A stretch of DNA of 64,000 bases from Botryococcus braunii (Eukaryota > Chlorophyta > Trebouxiophyceae), in the NCBI GenBank assembly GCA_002005505.1, contig KV908451.1, forward strand, positions 1 through 64,000. Direction: 5' to 3'. A model generated the notes under the pieces. It ran no database searches. It was given only the letters and a program-made list of their open reading frames with translations, and was not told where the DNA came from. Position 1 is the first letter of the stretch. Each line of letters begins with the position of its first letter. Made by a program: the position numbers and the translations under genes. Positions 21,128-30,867 of this stretch are shown piece after piece.

Positions 21128-24100
21128 TGCATGTTTGACGTCTATTCATGCATTTGCTTGTCAAGAAGCCGTGTCACAGCTTGTGATGGTGTTTCCTGCC
21201 GAGGTGCAGGGGAGCAAGGCCACGGCAATGCTGGACTCTGGAGCTTCTTGCAATGTGGTCAGTGCAGACTTTGCTAAAGCCCTTCACTTGGAGATTGTGC
21301 CGCCGAAGGGGGATTCTTTAAGCATTAAGTTGGCTGACGGGAGAACTGTAAACCATATCGGATGTGCTGTCTTAGACATTGTCATCCAGGGGGTACAGTT
21401 TGCTAAGGTGTCGTGTCTTGTGCTAGACTTTGCCATGGATTGGAATGTGCTGTTGGGGACTCCCTGGTTAAAGACATTCCGTGCAAATCTCATGTTTGAA
21501 GAGGACACCGTTAGGGGGTATACAAGAAAGAACAAGCCGTTCGTTTTGCGTTGCCCGCCTAAGGAGGAGAGGCCTTTGAAGGGTTCAGAAGTGGAGGATG
21601 TGCCTAGATTGGTTTTGTCTGCGGTGCAGGCTAGAAGGTTAAGCAGAAAAGGCTGTCAGTCCTTTCTGGCAATTGTAACCGATCTGTCTACCGATCCGAA
21701 TGTCTCCATTCCTTCTCCTAACTCTCCTGTTGTTGACATACTCAGTGAATTCCAAGATGTTTTCCCTGAAGATGTCCCGCACCTTCCGCCTGAGAGGCAA
21801 GGGGTTAGACACACTATACCCTTGAGCGATCCACATGCTCGTCCACCGTCTCGTCCGTTGTACCGGCTTTCACGCTTAGAGTATGATGAGGCGTTACGCC
21901 AGACAAAGCTATTGTTGGACAAAGGGTATATCCAGCCGTCTACATCACCCTATGGTGCGCCCATTCTTTTTGTGCAAAAGAAGGATGGAAGCCTCCGGAT
22001 GGTCATTGATTACCGAGCTTTGAATCGACAGACGGTCAAGAACAGGTATCCGATGCCTCGTATCGATGATACTCTTGATCAACTGCAGGGTTCTACAGTG
22101 TTCTCTAGTCTTGACCTCACGTCTGGCTATCACCAGATCCGGATCACAGATGAGGATATGCCAAAGACAGCTTTCAGAACACCCGCGGGGTTGTTCGAGT
22201 GGCGGGTTTTGCCATTTGGGCTGACTAATGCCCCGGCCACGTTTCAAACTGCCATGAATGCTATCTTTGCTCCTTACCTGCACAAGTTTGTGCTCGTGTA
22301 CCTTGATGACATCCTCATCTACAGCAAGTCCATTGAAGAGCATAGGGAGCATCTCCGCAAAGTCCTTGAACTGTTGCGGCAGCATAAGTTGTATGCTAAC
22401 CTAAAGAAGTGCTCTTTCGCCAAGGATGAGCTGGAGTACTTGGGCCATTTAGTCTCAGCCGATGGGATTAAAGTGGACCCACGTAAGGTGGCTTCAGTTG
22501 CTAATTGGAGCACACCGAAGAATGTTGGCGAGTTGCGGTCTTTCCTGGGGCTGGCAACTTACTTTCGCAAGTTTGTTCGCAATTTTGCAGCACTTGCATC
22601 GCCACTGTACAGACTCCTACGCCAAGGTGTGACCTGGGTATGGAGTGCTGGGTGTGTTCGGGCGTTTACCGAGATTAAACATGCCTTGACACATGCACCT
22701 TGCTTAGCGTATCCTGACTTCTCAAAGCCGTTTGAGGTCCATTGCGATGCGTCTTTGGCAGGGTTGGGGGCCGTGTTGTACCAGGAGGGTCGCCCAGTTG
22801 CCTACGAGAGTCGTCGCTTGACTCCCGCTGAGGTTAACTATCCTACTGGGGAGCAAGAACTTCTAGCTGTGGTGCATGCATTGACAGTCTGGAGGTGCTA
22901 CCTAGAGGGGGCCCCTGAGTTTCGTGTAGTCACGGACCACAAGGCCATCACTTATTTGGACACTTTGCCTACTTTAAGTAGACGGCAAACCAGGTGGGCA
23001 GAGTTCCTTTCAAGGTTCAATTTTCGCATGGACTATGCCCCCGGAACGTCCAATGTGGTGGCTGACGCTCTGAGTCGGCATCCGTCCGACTATGAGGCTC
23101 CTTGTCCAATCATCAATGGCGTGGTGATTGGTGGGTGTTCGCACCCGGCGCACCGTTGTCTGCCAACGCTCTCTCTTTGTGCCTTGGTTGGCACTATCCG
23201 CTCTGCGGGGGAGGGGAGTGCTGCGGCCGGGGTTGCTCTGTCTTGGAAGGACAAATTTGTCCAGGGTTATACTCAAGACCCATGGTTCCAAGATAAGCAG
23301 AATGTTGAAGGTCTGCTAGACTTTGACGGCTTCCTTCTGAGGGAGGGGAAGGCCGTGGTTCCGGATGCTTTCGGGCTGCGAGCTCACATCCTCAAGGAAC
23401 TGCATGATAGCCCGTATGCTGGCCATCAAGGAGTGAAGAAAACCTTGGCCCTGGTAAGGCGCCATTATTGGTGGCCTACCATGCTTGCTGACATCGAACG
23501 TTACGTGCTAACGTGCCACTTGTGTCAGAAGAACAAGGCTCGGAACACTTTGCCTGCGGGGTTGCTGCAACCTTTACAGTTGCCGCTGAATCCTTGGCAC
23601 ACGGTGACTATGGATTTCATTACCCAATTGCCTAGGACAGGCAAGGGTCATGATGCCATTTTCGTCGTAGTGGATAAGCTGACCAAGATGGTGCATCTTA
23701 TGCCCACAACCACCAAGGCTACGGCTGAGCAGACGGCTAAGCTGTACGTTGACAATGTGTGGAAGTTGCATGGTGTTCCCCAAGTGGTGGTGTCCGATAG
23801 AGATAAGCTCTTCACCAGCCACTTTGCTAGAGCTTTGTGTCAATCCATTGGGACTCGACAAGCCATGTCAACAGCCTACCATCCGCAGACGGATGGGCAG
23901 ACTGAGAGAGTGAATCGAGTGCTCGAGGACATGCTACGCATGTATGTGGCCAAGTCCCAGGATGATTGGGATGAGAAGTTGGTCTGTGCAGAATTCGCGA
24001 TCAATAATTGCGATCACGAGTCCACGGGGTCCTCGCCGTTTTTGCTGAACTACGGGTTTCACCCCCACCTGCCAGTCGCGATTCTCCCCAATAGACGGGT

Positions 24101-24692
24101 ACCTGGTGCGTCTGACTTTGTTCAGGGCATGCAACGCCTCATCAATGAGGCCAGGATGACCCATCGGGTGGCCACTGCGAGACAAGCGCAGTATGCCAAC
24201 ACCAAACGAAGGGCCGTTCAATTTGGTGTGGGGGACTGGGTCCTCCTCTCCTCAAAGAACCTCCGTTTCAAGGTAGGCACGCCCAAGCTCCTCCCGCGTT
24301 GGGTAGGGCCGTTCCAAGTCGTGAAACGTGTGGGTACCCAAGCTTATGAGCTTGACCTCCCGGCACGATGGAGGATTCATGATGTCTTTCATGTCTCCAA
24401 CCTGGAACGGTACCGGCGGGATGGTTCGATGCAACCCCCACCACCTGCCGAGGTGCTGGAGGGGGAAGATGAATACGAGGTGGAAGCCTTAATGGACCAC
24501 CGTCGTGTCAATTCACGTGGCCGTCCCAAGTATGAGTACCTTGTCCGCTGGAAGGGTTACTCGTCAGAGCATGACACCTGGGAAGAGGAACGGAATTTGA
24601 CAAATGCTCCCAATGTTGTAAAGGGATACTGGGACACAGTCAACGCACGGGCACCACGAGGCGGGGCACGCCGTCGTGGGCAGGTTGACTAG
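21096..24692 (+). CDS. Element C pol: protease, RT, RNase H, integrase, chromodomain
   Basis: Uninterrupted frame of about 1,200 codons directly following the gag TGA. The first ATG is at 21186, after the domain start. Protease: AMLDSGASCNVV. Reverse transcriptase: MVIDYRALNRQTVKNRYPMP and the active site VYLDDILIYS. RNase H: VHCDASLAGLGAVLYQ. Integrase: zinc-binding HDSPYAGHQG...CHLCQKNK, then the catalytic acidic residues in VTMDFITQLP, VVSDRDKLF and STAYHPQTDGQTERVNRVLE. C-terminus: a typical chromodomain (YLVRWKGYSSEHDTWEEE), which in chromoviruses directs integration to modified histone H3. All catalytic residues are present, so the product would be expected to be active if UGA is read through or pol is otherwise expressed. 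Confidence 0.93.
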   Translation, partial: RCGPSLGDVGPACLTSIHAFACQEAVSQLVMVFPAEVQGSKATAMLDSGASCNVVSADFAKALHLEIVPPKGDSLSIKLADGRTVNHIGCAVLDIVIQGVQFAKVSCLVLDFAMDWNVLLGTPWLKTFRANLMFEEDTVRGYTRKNKPFVLRCPPKEERPLKGSEVEDVPRLVLSAVQARRLSRKGCQSFLAIVTDLSTDPNVSIPSPNSPVVDILSEFQDVFPEDVPHLPPERQGVRHTIPLSDPHARPPSRPLYRLSRLEYDEALRQTKLLLDKGYIQPSTSPYGAPILFVQKKDGSLRMVIDYRALNRQTVKNRYPMPRIDDTLDQLQGSTVFSSLDLTSGYHQIRITDEDMPKTAFRTPAGLFEWRVLPFGLTNAPATFQTAMNAIFAPYLHKFVLVYLDDILIYSKSIEEHREHLRKVLELLRQHKLYANLKKCSFAKDELEYLGHLVSADGIKVDPRKVASVANWSTPKNVGELRSFLGLATYFRKFVRNFAALASPLYRLLRQGVTWVWSAGCVRAFTEIKHALTHAPCLAYPDFSKPFEVHCDASLAGLGAVLYQEGRPVAYESRRLTPAEVNYPTGEQELLAVVHALTVWRCYLEGAPEFRVVTDHKAITYLDTLPTLSRRQTRWAEFLSRFNFRMDYAPGTSNVVADALSRHPSDYEAPCPIINGVVIGGCSHPAHRCLPTLSLCALVGTIRSAGEGSAAAGVALSWKDKFVQGYTQDPWFQDKQNVEGLLDFDGFLLREGKAVVPDAFGLRAHILKELHDSPYAGHQGVKKTLALVRRHYWWPTMLADIERYVLTCHLCQKNKARNTLPAGLLQPLQLPLNPWHTVTMDFITQLPRTGKGHDAIFVVVDKLTKMVHLMPTTTKATAEQTAKLYVDNVWKLHGVPQVVVSDRDKLFTSHFARALCQSIGTRQAMSTAYHPQTDGQTERVNRVLEDMLRMYVAKSQDDWDEKLVCAEFAINNCDHESTGSSPFLLNYGFHPHLPVAILPNRRVPGASDFVQGMQRLINEARMTHRVATARQAQYANTKRRAVQFGVGDWVLLSSKNLRFKVGTPKLLPRWVGPFQVVKRVGTQAYELDLPARWRIHDVFHVSNLERYRRDGSMQPPPPAEVLEGEDEYEVEALMDHRRVNSRGRPKYEYLVRWKGYSSEHDTWEEERNLTNAPNVVKGYWDTVNARAPRGGARRRGQVD

Positions 24693-25121
24693 GGGAAACA
24701 CAGCAGCACGAGCCTGTCAAGCTGCGTCACCGGGGGGTCGTGGTTTACCCATACGTTCGCGTGATCACAGAACGTCCCCTGACTTGGTGGCTAAGTGTCG
24801 TCCAGCCCCGGCCCCTACTATCCGCCCTGAAGCTAGCAACTTCACTGCTTCTTCATGGGAACCTGTACACGTGGAGTGTACATTTGTTCACGCCGACGAC
24901 TGCCCTTTGGGCCCCGTCACTGCGGGATTCTGGTCTAGGCGTACCATAGAGATACCTCAGGCAAGTGTACACCCAGGCTGCGGTCTGGTGTCTGGAGGAG
25001 ACTCGCCGGCTCAAAGTGTGATGTATAGAAGTGTGGCAGTGACCTTCTATACACCTCTGCCTGTGACTGCGGCTTGCTTTGGCAGGCCTCCCGGGAGCTC
25101 GGTCACCTAGGAGGGGGAGAA
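24693..25121 (+). other. Element C 3' non-coding region and polypurine tract
   Basis: About 430 bp between pol and the 3' LTR with no supported gene. It ends in the polypurine tract AGGAGGGGGAGAA at 25109-25121. Confidence 0.75.
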
Positions 25122-25236
25122 TGTAGCGCGCGGCAGGCAGACTCCGCCAGGGTTAGCCCCGTCGGATGCCAAGCGGTACATTAGGCCAGGCGTAGCCTCT
25201 TTAGGCTTCGCGCTAGCACATACGGTGTGGCGCTCG
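25122..25236 (+). repeat. Element C 3' LTR, truncated (115 bp)
   Basis: Starts TGTAGCGCGC after the polypurine tract and is cut by the family A LTR at 25237. Its start is shared with the 165-bp LTR of C' at 14332. Confidence 0.8.
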
Positions 25237-25714
25237 TGTAATAACTCAGCGGAATTTATAAGGAAGTAAGGCAGGAAGGGAGCAAGGAACGAGGCGCGAC
25301 ACGAGGTCCGTCACTTGGGGCAAGCAAGCGTTTACAAGAACCACCCCACCACACAGCTTACCCTTGTGGTTTCTCCAGTTCTGTCCTCTCGTGTTAATCT
25401 ACTCGGCACGCGGGTTCCTAGCCAAGGGACGCCTATCATTCGGACTCGGCCCATGTACGACTTATGTCTCTCTATCCTTCGTGAGAGCCCTAGATCGTCC
25501 ACTCGTTGGCGTGCTAACGGTGACAACTATTGTCATCAAACACACGCAATGACGGAGTGCCAACTATGCATGGCGTAAGCAACCATCACCGACGGAAGGT
25601 GCTACTCTCGTTCGAGCGGCTAACCACGTGGCTCCCACGGGCGTGCAGTATGGCGCCAAAGGGCGTCTCCCGCAAATGTCCCGAAATGCTCGGAAATCCT
25701 CGCATTCCGTTACA
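25237..25714 (-). repeat. A3 3' LTR (478 bp)
   Basis: TGTAATAACT to CCGTTACA on the plus strand. It matches 32240-32717 with the same diagnostic variants (ctatcattcgg, atgtctctct, ctcgttggcg, atggcgcc). Confidence 0.95.
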
Positions 25715-25729
25715 TTATCCCCCCCTTAG
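25715..25729 (-). promoter_or_regulatory. A3 polypurine tract
   Basis: Minus strand CTAAGGGGGGGATAA immediately before the 3' LTR, the expected plus-strand primer site. Confidence 0.8.
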
Positions 25730-26749
25730 TCCTTTGCATGTCCTCATGCAAACCCACTCGAGGATTTTCACTGAGAAGAACAACCAGAGAAACCGGTAAA
25801 CTGGACGGCCCAAACCTCCAACTGCCGTCTGACCCCTGCCGAATTGGTGGTTCATGGGGTCCCCACTTCCAATGTATAATATCTCCAAGTAAACACTTCC
25901 TTGCCATTTATTTTTTTTTTATGGCTTTTCCAGGACACTAGGTAGACTTGCGTCTAATCTTATTCGAAGAACAAACATGAAGAAATAAACGCTCAAACAT
26001 GAAAAACAAGTGTCCCATTTCCCAAGTCCAAGAGAACATAAAAATCTAATCCAAAAACATACAACACAAAAGAATAATTAAAGTGCTTAAGTCCAAAAAG
26101 TAGGGAACTTCCATGGAGAAGTTCCATGCTCCCAATGAGTCCCGTTCCCGTAATGGATGATCCCAAGTCAACATACTGTACAAATCCACATAAGGTACAC
26201 ATTCCAGTTCATGCCGAACGACTCGGGTTGCGTTGGCTCTGAACCATGATCCAAAAGGAACAAACAAACAAACAAACAAAGAAACAAAGTCCAACGTTCC
26301 CAAAAGTCCCAACAACACAAACTTCCAAGGTCCAAGATTTCAAGAGAGTCCAAGTCCCCCTATTGACATAGACAGTCCAAGACCTGCCAGTCACATAGAA
26401 GAATCCCCAATCCCTCTCCAATTTCCAAGTCTCTTCTAGTCACATAGTCCACCAATCACCAGAAAAGTGCCCAGGATCCACAACTGATTGCTTGTGCTAG
26501 CAGGTGTACTCCCCCCCACCTATCCAAAGCGTGCAGACTCCGGGCTGCAACATGCCATGGTGTGTGACATCTGTCCACCCACACCGGAGTGGGCGACCCA
26601 CTCCCAATCCCATCCCGAGGGGGTGCACACATTTGCAATCCTACCACCGGCTTGTCTGTGCAGATCCTTGCGTACCCGACAAGGACTCCCTCCTAAAGAG
26701 AGCAAAGCCAAGGTAACCAACCGGAGGAGCGGGCAGCAGGGGAAAGGCC
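25730..26749 (-). other. A3 3' non-coding region
   Basis: About 1.0 kb between the pol stop and the polypurine tract. It is conserved in A1 (7935-8934), so it belongs to the element. No domain-bearing frame was found in it. An unusually long 3' non-coding stretch for a Ty3 element. Confidence 0.7.
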
Positions 26750-29700
26750 TCAAACGGCCGTCTCGCCCCACTTGGGCGGGCCCAACTCCTGGTGACGGTG
26801 GTAGGCGTTGATGGTGTCCTTTGCGTGGTCGAACATGTCCAAGGGCTCCCAGTCGTCTCCGACGTCGTAACCTGACCACAGTACCCAGTATTGGTAGGCT
26901 GGGGTACCGTCCGGGAAGTGGAGGGCCCGGTTCCCCTTCATCAAGGGACGGTGACCAAGGATGCCGTCCACGACGTACTCGGCATTCTCCGTGCCGTCAT
27001 CGCCCTTGACCATGCGTGGTCCCGGCTGGTATTTGTAAATGCTGAGGCGGTCTGGGTTACGTGGCCCCTTGTAGAGGTCCACATATTCCACGTTTATGCG
27101 TGGGTGAAACTTCAGGGCGGCGGGGACGTCCAGCTCAACAGAGTTGGGATGGACGGCAGTGACCCGGAAGGGTCCAATCCGGCGCCTGGCAAGCTTTATG
27201 TACTTCTGCGACGTCAGGGCGGCTGGGAACTTCGTCCGAAGGAGAACAAGGTCCCCCTTCTTATAGATCACAGCCCGGCGGTGGCGGTTCGCCTGGGCCG
27301 CCTGCCGCTCCTGAGCTGCAGCCAAAAACTTCCGTGCAAGAGTAAGGGAGTCTTGCATCTTCCGGAGGAAAAGATCTGCCCGATCTGCTTTCCCCCCCTC
27401 CATGTGTCCCATAGCAAATGGAATGTTTGGATCCTGTCCATATGTCAAGCGGAACGGTGTGGTGTTGATCGAGGCTTGCCATGTATTGTTATAGGCGAAC
27501 TCTGCAACAGCCAGATGGTTTTCCCATTCTTTAGGCTTATCCCAAACATAATGTTTGAGGTAGTCCTCAAGAATCCTGTTAACCCGTTCCGTTTGTCCGT
27601 CAGATTGTGGGTGATAGGCTGTAGACCGTGCAGGTTTGCAGCCTGTTAAATTTAGGAGTATATCCATAAATTTACTCACAAACTTAGGATCCCTATCCGA
27701 CACAAGTTCCTCTGGAAATCCGTGGTATCTCCAGACTTTATCCCTTAGCAAAACTGCTACATCATATGAGTCAGCTTTTGTGGTGGTGGGCACAAAGTGA
27801 GCACACTTACTTAACCGGTCCACCACAACCCATATGGCATCATTCCCGTTTGCACTCCGTGGCAACCCCGTTATGAAATCCATGGAAATGCTTTGCCATT
27901 TCCTAGTCGGGATTTGCAAGGGGTGAAGGAGGCCTGCGGGCAACTTGTTTGAAGCTTTGACCCTTTGACAAGAATCACAGTAGGCAACATATTCCCGCAC
28001 GTCCTCTGTCATTCCCGGCCACCACCATTCCCGTTTCACCAGTTCATACATCTTGGCAAAACCAGGGTGTCCCACATACAAAGGTTCATGCAATGCCTTG
28101 AGTATATCTTGTCTTAGGTTTCTCCCCACGACTCCTTCCCCATCCTTCACCTCATAATGCCCTGGGACATACTTCCGTCCCTCCTTCCCATATTCCCATA
28201 TCCCATTCCTGAAATGCACCTTCCTTCTGTTCGACCTCTTTCCCAACCACTCATCATCCATGTATGCCCTTTTTACTAACTCCAGGAAGGGTTCACACGT
28301 GTCAAGCTGCTGGGTGACTCCGCTCGGGCGGGCCCTCCCGCCGGAGTCCATTGCGACCCGGGGCTTGACACTCCTGAGCTCGGGCTCCGCTGGCTCGACG
28401 TTGCGTCGGAGCTGCCTGGCCGCGAGGATTGGGATCCTGGACAAGGCATCTGCGACGTTAGTCTTGCCTGGCTCCCAAACCCAGAGTATGTCAAACTCCT
28501 GCAATCGCTCAGCCCACCTAGCTCTTCTCGGGCTAAGTCCTGCCTGTTGTTGCAAAAAGGTATTACACTTATGGTCAGTGGTTACGGTGACTGGTTTTCC
28601 TAACACATAACATCGCCATTCCTGTAGAGCATACACTACAGCCAGCAATTCCCTTTCCGTAGCAGAATAGTTACGCTCTGCACTATTCAACTTTTTGCTA
28701 TAGTATGCTACTACTTTCCCGTCCTGCATGAGAACTGCTCCCACCCCAAAATCACTTGCATCACATGTCACTTGGAATGGTTTCCGAAGATCAGGTAGTG
28801 ATAAGATAGGGGCCTCTACCAAAGCAGTCTTCAATGCTGAAAAAGATTCCTCCTGTTCCAATTCCCATTCCCATGCCCTCTTGCTGCTTGACAACTTTGT
28901 CAAGGGAGCAGCGATGGCACTGAAGTCCCTGATAAACTTCCTGAAGTAGTTTGCAAGGCCCAGAAACCTACGGACATCCGTGGTGTTTTTGGGTACGGGC
29001 CATTCCTTGACTACTTCCACCTTTTGTGGGTCCACCTTTAATCCCTCCCTTCCAATGATATGCCCCAAGTATCGAAGTTCAGAACGCATGAACTCACACT
29101 TGGGTAGCTTGGCAAAGAGTTGCTTCTCTCGCAAGCGAGCGAAGACTTTTTCCAAATGGACATAATGCATGTTTTCATCCTTGCTGAAAATGAGCACATC
29201 ATCCAAATAGACAACGACAAATCCCTCCCGAATGAAATCATGGAAGATTTCATTCATCAGCCGCTGGAAAGTGGCCGGAGCATTCGTTAAACCAAAGGGG
29301 AGCACCAGAAACTCGTACAACCCAAATGGTGTTCTAAATGCTGTCTTTGGGATATCTTCTTCTTTAAGCCGGACCTGATGGTATCCGCTCAATAAGTCCA
29401 GGCTTGAGAAGACCTTTGCTCCTTTGAGCCTATCAAGCAAATCATCAATCCGGGGCAAGGGGTACCTATCCGGAATGGTAATCTGGTTGACAGCTCTATA
29501 ATCAATTACCATCCTATAAGTTCCTTCCTTCTTTTTAACAAAAAGAACAGGAGATGCATAAGGTGAGTGACTGGGCCGGATGTGCCCTAATGCGAGAAGC
29601 TCATCCACTGTTTTAGTACACTCTTCCATTTCTAGAGAAGATAAACGATAAGCAGGCTTATTAGGAGGTACAGAGCCAGGTTGTATCCTGATGGTGTGAT

Positions 29701-29893
29701 ACACCTGTCTATGCGGTGGCAATCCTGGCAAACCTTGAGGAAACAAATCACTGTACTCCCTAAGGAGCACCCCCAATTGTTCCGGTTTGCCCTTCAACAC
29801 CTCCTCCAGTCCCAAGGATCCCGTGAACTTACCCGACGACGACGTTTGTTCCTCCTCCTCCTCCTCTATTATTCCCTCTTCCTCCCCCTCCAC
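26750..29893 (-). CDS. A3 pol: RT, RNase H, integrase, chromo-like C-terminus
   Basis: 1,047-residue frame. It begins inside the acidic linker after a frameshift; the natural frame would be joined to the protease at 29869-30855. Reverse transcriptase: MVIDYRAVNQITIPDRYPLP and active site VYLDDVLIFS. RNase H: TCDASDFGVGAVLMQ. Integrase: zinc-binding LHEPLYVGHPG...YCDSCQRVKA, then acidic residues in [19 protein letters not shown] and STAYHPQSDGQTERVNRILE. C-terminus: YQYWVLWSGYDVGDDWEPLD followed by a helix, which resembles a divergent chromodomain. All catalytic residues are present. The product copies element RNA into DNA and integrates it. Confidence 0.93.
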   Translation of the reverse strand: MEGEEEGIIEEEEEEQTSSSGKFTGSLGLEEVLKGKPEQLGVLLREYSDLFPQGLPGLPPHRQVYHTIRIQPGSVPPNKPAYRLSSLEMEECTKTVDELLALGHIRPSHSPYASPVLFVKKKEGTYRMVIDYRAVNQITIPDRYPLPRIDDLLDRLKGAKVFSSLDLLSGYHQVRLKEEDIPKTAFRTPFGLYEFLVLPFGLTNAPATFQRLMNEIFHDFIREGFVVVYLDDVLIFSKDENMHYVHLEKVFARLREKQLFAKLPKCEFMRSELRYLGHIIGREGLKVDPQKVEVVKEWPVPKNTTDVRRFLGLANYFRKFIRDFSAIAAPLTKLSSSKRAWEWELEQEESFSALKTALVEAPILSLPDLRKPFQVTCDASDFGVGAVLMQDGKVVAYYSKKLNSAERNYSATERELLAVVYALQEWRCYVLGKPVTVTTDHKCNTFLQQQAGLSPRRARWAERLQEFDILWVWEPGKTNVADALSRIPILAARQLRRNVEPAEPELRSVKPRVAMDSGGRARPSGVTQQLDTCEPFLELVKRAYMDDEWLGKRSNRRKVHFRNGIWEYGKEGRKYVPGHYEVKDGEGVVGRNLRQDILKALHEPLYVGHPGFAKMYELVKREWWWPGMTEDVREYVAYCDSCQRVKASNKLPAGLLHPLQIPTRKWQSISMDFITGLPRSANGNDAIWVVVDRLSKCAHFVPTTTKADSYDVAVLLRDKVWRYHGFPEELVSDRDPKFVSKFMDILLNLTGCKPARSTAYHPQSDGQTERVNRILEDYLKHYVWDKPKEWENHLAVAEFAYNNTWQASINTTPFRLTYGQDPNIPFAMGHMEGGKADRADLFLRKMQDSLTLARKFLAAAQERQAAQANRHRRAVIYKKGDLVLLRTKFPAALTSQKYIKLARRRIGPFRVTAVHPNSVELDVPAALKFHPRINVEYVDLYKGPRNPDRLSIYKYQPGPRMVKGDDGTENAEYVVDGILGHRPLMKGNRALHFPDGTPAYQYWVLWSGYDVGDDWEPLDMFDHAKDTINAYHRHQELGPPKWGETAV

Positions 29894-30855
29894 TGGGGGT
29901 CCGAGAATAATTCCGGGACCGGCCCGCCCTGGGTACCCGGTCCCGTGGAGTTGGTTGATGAGGTGCCTGATTCGTCGTCGGAGGGATCGAGCCCGTTTTC
30001 CTCCAGGGATGACTCCTGCTCATCCCATGCATACTCTTCAGGTCTCATGACAACATTCAACAGACAAAGTCTCCATTGATCTACTTTGTTCTTCCCCTTC
30101 CTCACTATGTTCATACCCCATTGCAACGTGCAGGGTAAGACTTTCCTGTGAGGGTCCAACGTTACCCACTTCCCTTGATGTTTTATTTGTGCCTTTCCAA
30201 CCCCAACACTGACTGTGGCCTCCCTTAGAGACATCCAGTCTTGTCCCAGAATGAGGTCCACCCCCTCCATAATAGAATCACATACAAAGAAAGTATGGCG
30301 GGTGACTACCGAAGGGGTGAACCTAACACTAAGGTCAACCTTCCCCTTGGTTTCAGACAAGGACCCATCTGCAAGGACTACTGTTGTTGCTTCCTTGTGA
30401 TACCTAAGCCCTTGTAGTACTTTGCCTCGGACAAAAGAATGGGTAGCCCCAGTGTCCATGAGTGCACGAAACTCCATGCCTCGAACAGTAACGGCAAAAG
30501 TCAGGTTGAGTGGTGAGAGATTTCCCACATGCCCTACATGACAAGATGGTTGTGGCATGACACATGCAAGCACAAATGAAAAAGGAAATATTCCTGCCTT
30601 GCCCGAGAACATGAATTGTTCTCCCCTACATCCCCGAGCAAGAACTTTTAGTTTGGCCTTTGTCCTGTACTCTAAGAAAAACCTCCTGCTTTTCCAGACT
30701 TTTTGGCTAACAACAAAGCAGGCACCAAGGCTGGGATCATGTTTTCTCTTTGCAAAGAAATCATGCAAGCAAGCCTCTGCACAATTTTTCTTAGGTACTA
30801 CCAACTCAAAGGGTTCAGAGAGTGAAGACAAATAGGCCAAAATATGGGGATCCAT
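29869..30855 (-). CDS. A3 protease region, frameshifted at its 3' end
   Basis: Aspartic protease part of pol. ATG at 30855 lies 12 bases after the gag UGA and in the gag frame. Motifs: LMDTGATHSFVRGKV and VDLILGQDWMS. It runs through the Ser/Gly-rich linker and terminates early at 29869 because of the five-G run at 29895-29899; A0 has six G and stays open into RT. This may be a real mutation or a homopolymer error in the sequence. The preceding segment of about 100 residues (LAYLSSLSEPFELVVPKKNC) has no family that I recognise. Confidence 0.88.
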   Translation of the reverse strand: MDPHILAYLSSLSEPFELVVPKKNCAEACLHDFFAKRKHDPSLGACFVVSQKVWKSRRFFLEYRTKAKLKVLARGCRGEQFMFSGKAGIFPFSFVLACVMPQPSCHVGHVGNLSPLNLTFAVTVRGMEFRALMDTGATHSFVRGKVLQGLRYHKEATTVVLADGSLSETKGKVDLSVRFTPSVVTRHTFFVCDSIMEGVDLILGQDWMSLREATVSVGVGKAQIKHQGKWVTLDPHRKVLPCTLQWGMNIVRKGKNKVDQWRLCLLNVVMRPEEYAWDEQESSLEENGLDPSDDESGTSSTNSTGPGTQGGPVPELFSDPQWRGRKRE

Positions 30856-30867
30856 GACCCTTGCGAG

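Larger units (their letters stand above)
19616..25236 (+). mobile_element. Chromodomain Ty3 element C, truncated at both ends
   Basis: Plus-strand Ty3 (chromovirus-type) element with gag, protease, RT, RNase H, integrase and a C-terminal chromodomain. It is cut on the left exactly at the B1 LTR end (19615/19616), so the 5' LTR and primer-binding site are missing. It is cut on the right exactly at the A3 LTR start (25236/25237), so only 115 bp of its 3' LTR remain. The coding part is intact apart from a single in-frame TGA between gag and pol. Confidence 0.93.

Noticed and set aside
24676..25110. 144-residue frame after element C pol
   Set aside because: No domain, shifted frame relative to pol, lies in the 3' non-coding region before the polypurine tract.
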